From Vibrio inusitatus (GTDB taxonomy: Bacteria > Pseudomonadota > Gammaproteobacteria > Enterobacterales > Vibrionaceae): DNA of 64,000 nucleotides. The notes under the pieces are model-generated. The model saw only the letters and a list, made by a program, of their open reading frames with translations. It searched no databases and was not told the origin of the DNA. Below are positions 59,744 through 64,000 of the stretch, piece after piece (the stretch's first letter is position 1; each line of letters begins with the position of its first letter). The DNA lies in contig AP024878.1 of the NCBI GenBank assembly GCA_024346935.1, positions 248,001 to 312,000 on the forward strand, in the 5' to 3' direction. Made by a program: the position numbers and the translations under genes.

Positions 59744-59772
59744 GTAGATTATTTAATCGATCTATATATAAT
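59744..59772 (+). promoter_or_regulatory. Predicted promoter of the pilin (structural) operon
   Basis: A TATAAT -10 hexamer lies at 59767-59772 in the 93-base mshF-mshB gap; the -35 is weak. V. cholerae has separate secretory and structural MSHA transcripts divided at this place, which supports a promoter here. Confidence 0.5.
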
Positions 59773-59806
59773 CTGCCGTCCAAAGTCGTACCCAAGAGGA
59801 ATTTTT

Positions 59807-60394
59807 ATGAAACGTAATGCAGGTTTTTCTCTAGTTGAACTAGTGATTGTTATCGTTGTTTTAGGCCTTCTAGCCGTAGCGGCTCTACCAAGATTTTTAG
59901 ATGTAACTGATAAAGCAAAAGAGGCCAGTGTCGAAGGTGTTGCTGGTGGTTTTGCTACCGCAGTGTTGTCAGCTCGTGCGCAGTGGGAAGCAGAGCAGCG
60001 TCCACGTGCTGTTTCAGACAATAAAAATAGTAACTTCGTAGATTACGATGGTAGCTACTTTCAACTGACTTCTTCAGAGCTTGGAAATGGAACAGACACA
60101 GGACTTAGAGATGGCTATCCAATTGCATTTGCTGATGATACTGAACCAACGGGTACTTCTCCAACAGCGTTAACTGTGGGCGCTTGTACCGATTTATTTG
60201 AAAATCTTCTTCAGAATCCACCAACAGTAGGCACAGAAGCCGAAGCTGATGCTGATAGTTCAATCAAGTACTCAGCTCAGCTGAGTGGTGATAACTGTCG
60301 TTATACTCAACGTGGAAGCAGTCAAAGCGCTTCAGCAGCACATTACTTTGAATACGACGCTTCGAAAGGCAGTGTGCAAGTAACACTTAACTAA
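59807..60394 (+). CDS. mshB: MSHA minor pilin MshB
   Basis: A type IV prepilin of 195 residues. The short leader MKRNAG is cut by prepilin peptidase before F in G|FSLVELVIVIVVLGLLAVAA, with the required Glu5 of the mature chain. The rest is a single helix plus a beta head with two cysteines (in VGACTDLF and GDNCRYTQ) that can form the pilin disulfide. An AGAGGAA ribosome-binding site precedes ATG 59807. It stands first in the structural operon, 27 bases before the first mshA-like gene, as MshB does in V. cholerae. Confidence 0.9.
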   Translation: MKRNAGFSLVELVIVIVVLGLLAVAALPRFLDVTDKAKEASVEGVAGGFATAVLSARAQWEAEQRPRAVSDNKNSNFVDYDGSYFQLTSSELGNGTDTGLRDGYPIAFADDTEPTGTSPTALTVGACTDLFENLLQNPPTVGTEAEADADSSIKYSAQLSGDNCRYTQRGSSQSASAAHYFEYDASKGSVQVTLN

Positions 60395-60421
60395 TCTGAC
60401 CGACATAGAGTAAGCAGTACT

Positions 60422-60889
60422 ATGAAAAAGCAAAGTGGTTTTACATTAATCGAACTTGTAGTTGTGATTGTGATCTTGGGTATTTTAGCTGTCACAGCTG
60501 CACCTCGTTTTTTAAACCTTCAGTCCGATGCGCGAGTTTCTGCATTGCAAGGTATGAAGGGCGCAATGGCCGGAGCGGGTTCAATTGTGTACGGTAAGGC
60601 TGCCATTAATGGTGTAGAGACAAACCCATTAAGCGGGATTAGTAATGGTACAACTACCATAACAACTGCTTTTGGTTATCCAACTGCTGATGAGGAAGGT
60701 ATCGTATTGGCTGTCCAAGGCTTGGAAGACAAAGATGAATGGAAGTATGCCTCTGCAGTTTCTGGAGGTTTAGCCGTGACCTTTGTCGATAGAACGATTA
60801 CAGACGGAACTGAGTGCTCGGTAATCTATGAAAATGCTGAAAACGCATCTTCTACGCCTCAGATAACAGTTGTAGAAACAGGCTGTTAG
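60422..60889 (+). CDS. mshA: MshA-like type IV pilin, first tandem copy
   Basis: A 155-residue prepilin with leader MKKQSG and mature start [16 protein letters not shown]. The first 62 residues are nearly the same as the next gene's, but the C-terminal heads differ. The C-terminal disulfide loop runs from TECSVIYEN to the last residue, Cys155. The codons are less biased than in the second copy and the ribosome-binding site is weak, which suggests lower expression. No terminator follows directly, so it may be part of an mshB-A1 transcript. Which copy is the major pilin is inferred below. Confidence 0.9.
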   Translation: MKKQSGFTLIELVVVIVILGILAVTAAPRFLNLQSDARVSALQGMKGAMAGAGSIVYGKAAINGVETNPLSGISNGTTTITTAFGYPTADEEGIVLAVQGLEDKDEWKYASAVSGGLAVTFVDRTITDGTECSVIYENAENASSTPQITVVETGC

Positions 60890-60973
60890 ATTAAAAAATC
60901 ATTAAAAGCATGATGTACCATAAAAATAACGGTATACATCTTGTTTATATAAATTTACCAGTTAATATATTTA

Positions 60974-61006
60974 GTAACACTTGGATGTTACCCAACTAAA
61001 AAGGTA
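60974..61006 (+). promoter_or_regulatory. 5' leader hairpin and ribosome-binding site of the second mshA
   Basis: In the 124-base gap, a 6-bp hairpin GTAACA-CTTGGA-TGTTAC (60974-60991) precedes AAGG about 8-11 bases before ATG 61014. A TATATAAAT sequence near 60943-60951 could be the -10 of a separate promoter. An upstream bulged stem (GATGTACC with GGTATACATC) is also possible. Confidence 0.45.
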
Positions 61007-61013
61007 TTAAAGT

Positions 61014-61511
61014 ATGAAAAAGCAAGGCGGTTTTACACTGATTGAGCTAGTAGTAGTTATCGTTATCCTAGGTATCCTAGCTGTAACGGCTGCTCCTCGC
61101 TTCTTGAATCTACAATCTGATGCTCGTGAGTCTTCTCTACAAGGCTTGAAGGGCGCAATGGCTGGCGCAGGTTCTATCGTTTACGGTAAGGCTGCAATTG
61201 AAGGAAAAGAGCGTTTGGATAATTCAACCAAACCAGCCCTAGAAGATGGTACTACAATTAACTTTGGTTACCCAACAGCCGACGCTACTGGCTTGGTAGC
61301 TGTAGTTCAAGGCCTTGAAGATACAAATGAATGGAATTGGGCTCTAGGTACAGATGCATCGGCAGCAGGAGCTACTTTAGTGGCGACATTCGCAGGAGAA
61401 CCACAATTGGACGAAGCGGCCATTTTAGCTACTGATTGTTATGTAGAATATGTAGAAGCAGAAAATTCAGCATCTACACCATCAATTTCAGTTAATGATG
61501 ACAATTGCTAG
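61014..61511 (+). CDS. mshA: Major MSHA pilin MshA, second tandem copy
   Basis: A 165-residue prepilin with leader MKKQGG and mature start [16 protein letters not shown]. The head domain has the pilin disulfide between ATDCYVEYV and the terminal Cys165. Strongly biased codons (CTA, GTA, GTT, GCT, GGT) like those of the ribosomal genes here, its own upstream gap with leader hairpin, and a strong terminator directly after the stop all point to a highly expressed, separately transcribed gene, so this is probably the major pilin subunit. Confidence 0.9.
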   Translation: MKKQGGFTLIELVVVIVILGILAVTAAPRFLNLQSDARESSLQGLKGAMAGAGSIVYGKAAIEGKERLDNSTKPALEDGTTINFGYPTADATGLVAVVQGLEDTNEWNWALGTDASAAGATLVATFAGEPQLDEAAILATDCYVEYVEAENSASTPSISVNDDNC

Positions 61512-61531
61512 TCGTTAAAAATAAAATACCG

Positions 61532-61559
61532 AAAGGCCAGCATCGCTGGCCTTTTTTAG
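61532..61559 (+). terminator. Intrinsic terminator after the major pilin gene
   Basis: AAAGGCCAGC (61532-61541) pairs with GCTGGCCTTT around ATC and runs into a T tract. It should lower read-through into the minor pilin genes mshC-D-O-P, which a terminator placed here is well suited to do. Confidence 0.92.
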
Positions 61560-61646
61560 TTATATAAATCACGCTAATTCTCAGCGTAATTACCACTAAT
61601 TATATATAATCTAATTACTTACGTTTTCATTGGTTAAGGACAAGCA

Positions 61647-62159
61647 GTGAATCATCCTCGTATAAAGCATCATGCAGGCTTTACCTTGGTAGAGCTGATT
61701 ATCGTGATTATTGTAGTCGCGATCATGGCTTTGTACGCCTCCAGTAAATACATCGGTGTCTCTCAATTCTCAGCACTTGCTGCACAAGAACAAGGTATTG
61801 CTGTGATTAGGCAATTACAGCTTGGGAGAATGCAGTCCAATATCGAAGATGTGAGCTCACTTCATGACAGGTTTCGATTGGTGATCACTGGGGATTGCCT
61901 TGGCTCGCAGCAAGCGTGTAATTCCACAACGACAGAACCTTTTAGCCACAAAGTCGTGATTGAAGAGCAAAACATGGTGTTTAACCCACCACAATCCATA
62001 GATTTTGATTTGCTGGGCAACCCTGTTCGATGTTGTTTACCGTCAGGATGTACAGGTAATGACTCTTGTGCTGATCCTATTCGTATCCATATTGCCAGTA
62101 CCACAGAGTCGGAATTGATATGTATTAACAGTCAAGGGTATGTGTATGGCTGTCAATAA
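61647..62159 (+). CDS. mshC: MSHA minor pilin MshC
   Basis: A 170-residue prepilin with a ten-residue basic leader (MNHPRIKHHAG) before FTLVELIIVIIVVAIM, keeping mature Glu5. The head has several cysteines (GDCLGSQQACNS; VRCCLPSGCTGNDSCAD; ELICINSQGYVYGCQ), suggesting multiple disulfides. The start is GTG with TAAGGA 6 bases upstream, 88 bases after the major pilin terminator. It overlaps mshD by 14 bases. Confidence 0.88.
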   Translation: MNHPRIKHHAGFTLVELIIVIIVVAIMALYASSKYIGVSQFSALAAQEQGIAVIRQLQLGRMQSNIEDVSSLHDRFRLVITGDCLGSQQACNSTTTEPFSHKVVIEEQNMVFNPPQSIDFDLLGNPVRCCLPSGCTGNDSCADPIRIHIASTTESELICINSQGYVYGCQ

Positions 62160-62745
62160 AAACGCTGGTTTTACTCTTATCGAAAGCATCGTTGCGATTG
62201 TTATTCTAGGGATTGCTTTAGTTACCTTAACCAGCTTTTTATTTCCACAAATCGCACAATCGGCCAAGCCTTTTTATGAAGTGCGGGCGTCCGCTTTAGC
62301 CAACAGTTTAATGACTGAAATATTGTCTCGAAACTTTGATGAAAACAGTGACCATAATGGTGGCTTTTATCGTTGTGGTGAGGATGTGTACACCAATACC
62401 AATGATGAAGAAATCACTTGCACACCTCAGAACTTGTTTGGCCCAGATAATGGTGAGCCACCAGAATTATTCAACGATGTGGATGATTACATTGGCTGTT
62501 GGTACACCACGGAACAATCTCAAGACGGTTGCAATAATACCTCGCAAGGTGGCAGCCTCACCGATATTTTCGGTAATGACATAGCAAAAGATTACTTAGG
62601 CTTTAGAGCCGAAGTAGAGGTCGTTTACGACAACGACACCCGACTGGGTGCGAGTGACACAGACCTATTCAAAATGATTACAGTGACTATCACAGCCAGT
62701 CAGTACGGTGATTTTAAGTTTGTCGCGCATCGAGGTAACTACTGA
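62146..62745 (+). CDS. mshD: MSHA minor pilin MshD
   Basis: A 199-residue prepilin, leader MAVNKNAG before FTLIESIVAIVILGIALVTL, with mature Glu5. The head is acidic with several cysteines (YRCGEDV, EITCTPQ, IGCWYTT, DGCNNTS). The CAAGGG ribosome-binding site lies 7 bases before ATG 62146, which is preferred to ATG 62140 (too close). The TGA stop overlaps the mshO start by one base. Confidence 0.88.
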   Translation: MAVNKNAGFTLIESIVAIVILGIALVTLTSFLFPQIAQSAKPFYEVRASALANSLMTEILSRNFDENSDHNGGFYRCGEDVYTNTNDEEITCTPQNLFGPDNGEPPELFNDVDDYIGCWYTTEQSQDGCNNTSQGGSLTDIFGNDIAKDYLGFRAEVEVVYDNDTRLGASDTDLFKMITVTITASQYGDFKFVAHRGNY

Positions 62746-63503
62746 TGAAGCAGCGCGGTTTTACCTTAATTGAGATGATATTAACCATTGTCGTGGTGGC
62801 CATCATATTTCTTGGTATAGCAGGGTTTGTTGAGTTTGGTGCTAAAGGCTACACACAAACTATCGATAGGCAGAGACTGCAGAACCAAGCTCGTTTTGCG
62901 ATAGAGAAAATGAGTCGAGAAGTTCAGCACGCGGTACCTAATAGCTTTGCCTTAAGTGACAATAATAAGTGTCTCACGTTTTATCCCATTGAATATGCTG
63001 GCTTCTACAAGTACCGAGAGCCGACGGGTGATGTTGAGTTTGTTGTGGGGAATGATCAGCCTACAGCTTTTTCTGGTGGGTCTCGTTTAGTGATTAACCC
63101 TAGCCGTATTGAAGACCTGCAAAATAATGGGCAGTCAGTTGAGATACCTGATGGCAAAATACCAGAGTCTGGTGGTGATTACTTTTCAATAACAATGAAT
63201 TTAACCAGTCAATCTAGTGGCAATCGTCACTATATCTACCAAGATAAAGCCGTTATTTATTGCATAGAAAAGCTGACTACAACTGTGAATAGCGCTCGAA
63301 TGGTTCGCTATTATGGAGCGTTTGATGATTCTAATCTCATCGGCGTTGTTGTGGCTAGTGGAGTGGCGTTTAACGAAAGCAGTTTTAGTTATCAGCAAAC
63401 CTCTTTGCAACGAGGTGGATTGATACATTTCAATTTTCTGTTCCACAATGGTGACGAACAGAGCCAATACAAACATGATGTGCAGGTGAGCAATGTCCCT
63501 TAG
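62745..63503 (+). CDS. mshO: MSHA minor pilin MshO
   Basis: A 252-residue prepilin with leader MKQRG before FTLIEMILTIVVVAIIFLGI (mature Glu5 kept) and a large head domain, resembling PilW/GspJ-type minor pilins. It contains IEKMSREVQHAVPNSF near residue 50, a common pattern in this subfamily. The start overlaps the mshD stop and the end overlaps mshP by 11 bases. Confidence 0.88.
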   Translation: MKQRGFTLIEMILTIVVVAIIFLGIAGFVEFGAKGYTQTIDRQRLQNQARFAIEKMSREVQHAVPNSFALSDNNKCLTFYPIEYAGFYKYREPTGDVEFVVGNDQPTAFSGGSRLVINPSRIEDLQNNGQSVEIPDGKIPESGGDYFSITMNLTSQSSGNRHYIYQDKAVIYCIEKLTTTVNSARMVRYYGAFDDSNLIGVVVASGVAFNESSFSYQQTSLQRGGLIHFNFLFHNGDEQSQYKHDVQVSNVP

Positions 63504-63969
63504 TAAACACACATCAATTTCAAAGCAGCAAGGTAATGTCTACATCATTGCCATTTTCGTTATCGTGGTCTTGGGCATGTTAACCTTAAATCTCACTCGT
63601 ATCGCTTGGTCAAACCAAGACACCCTCACTAGAGAAGTTCTCGGTACTCAAGCTTCTCTGCTTGCGCAATCAGGCAATGAATGGGCTCTAACACACCTAT
63701 TCCCATTAAATGAAGCTGATGACTTTGCCTCATTGAAAGGTCGATGTGGCTCGCTAGGTACGAGTGCAGTAGATGCTGCAAATGCTCTCGTTGCTAACAG
63801 TGATATCCCTTGTTCGTCGCCAATTATCTCTTGTGAAGTTTCGCCTGAAAATATTCCTGATGATTTGAAGCACTTGAAAGTTACTACTAGAGCAAAGTGC
63901 AATGAAAGTAATGTCTTTGAAGTCGAGCGTGAAGAAACGGTATGGGTTAGAGGAGTGAAAGGTGAATAG
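63493..63969 (+). CDS. mshP: MSHA protein MshP (PilX/GspK-like pseudopilin)
   Basis: A 158-residue protein with N-terminal SISKQQGNVYIIAIFVIVVLGMLTL. A Gly before the hydrophobic segment suggests prepilin-like processing, but the mature chain would start Asn-Val-Tyr-Ile-Ile and lacks both Phe1 and Glu5. Loss of Glu5 is typical of tip subunits of the PilX/GspK type. Four cysteines are in the head (GRCGSLG, IPCSSPIISCE, RAKCNES). It overlaps mshO and mshQ. Confidence 0.85.
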   Translation: MSLSKHTSISKQQGNVYIIAIFVIVVLGMLTLNLTRIAWSNQDTLTREVLGTQASLLAQSGNEWALTHLFPLNEADDFASLKGRCGSLGTSAVDAANALVANSDIPCSSPIISCEVSPENIPDDLKHLKVTTRAKCNESNVFEVEREETVWVRGVKGE

Positions 63970-64000
63970 GTTTCTTTGTGTTTTGGTGATCTTCTATTCT
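63962..64000 (+). CDS. mshQ: MshQ, N-terminal end (partial)
   Basis: Thirteen codons from GTG 63962, overlapping the mshP stop by 8 bases, read MNRFLCVLVIFYS, the start of a signal peptide. The call rests on context: the large secreted or surface protein gene mshQ follows mshP in MSHA loci. The rest is outside the window. Confidence 0.65.
   Translation, partial: MNRFLCVLVIFYS

Noticed and set aside
63493..63969. MshP as a damaged pilin gene
   Set aside because: Lack of Phe1 and Glu5 could suggest decay, but the frame is intact, overlaps both neighbours properly, and loss of Glu5 is normal for PilX/GspK-like tip subunits.

Overview
The window is a core-chromosome segment of a Vibrio species (Gammaproteobacteria, Vibrionaceae). 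The evidence is Vibrio-type 16S/23S/5S genes, the three classical Vibrio rRNA spacer types (no tRNA, Ile-Ala, Glu-Lys-Val), a complete MSHA type IV pilus locus, and a gene order (dnaB-alr-pgi-dusA-pspG-cysJIH-metH-lysC-uvrA-galU-qstR-ssb-csrD/mshH-mshI...Q) that matches, from memory, chromosome 1 of V. cholerae. I could not fix the species.

Layout. 1-1062: end of the rpsF-priB-rpsR-rplI ribosomal/primosomal operon. 1135-1893: convergent DUF481 outer-membrane protein. 2129-9123: dnaB-alr, pgi, dusA, a sigma-54-driven pspG, an outer-membrane beta-barrel protein and a small unknown gene. 9230-13522: cysJ-cysI-cysH assimilatory sulfate reduction operon. 13523-30775: three rRNA operons in tandem, all on +, the last ending with tRNA-Asp. 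30776-38000: a MITE-like palindromic repeat, an unknown membrane-anchored protein, metA, a CPA1 Na+/H+ antiporter and metH; MetJ boxes precede metA and metH. 38019-45387: lysC, a PLP aminotransferase, a PglL-type O-oligosaccharyltransferase and uvrA behind a LexA box. 45515-50155: galU, qstR, ssb, csrD (mshH). 50206-64000: MSHA pilus genes mshI-J-K-L-M-N-E-G-F followed by pilin genes mshB-A1-A2-C-D-O-P and the first codons of mshQ.

How the genes work together. CysJIH takes activated sulfate to sulfide; metA, metH and lysC feed methionine and the aspartate family, and MetJ sites tie metA to metH. The rRNA array carries a two-promoter leader for the first operon and a strong single promoter before each following one, with boxA antitermination sites in leaders and spacers. 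The MSHA block is a full pilus machine: inner-membrane alignment proteins (MshI, J, K), secretin MshL, ATPases MshM and MshE, platform MshG and a set of pilins, including two tandem MshA-like major pilins. CsrD/MshH and QstR place RNA-decay and competence/T6SS regulators beside it.

The window is mostly well-known core genome. I found no CRISPR array, prophage, integron or obvious defence island. The most interesting signals are fine-scale: compensated (covarying) base pairs between the three rRNA operons, the LexA box built into the galU terminator, a PglL gene possibly co-transcribed with SOS-controlled uvrA, the ancient mshA duplication, a changed glycine in the MshE c-di-GMP motif, a structured lysC leader, and a dispersed palindromic element whose end supplies a stop codon.
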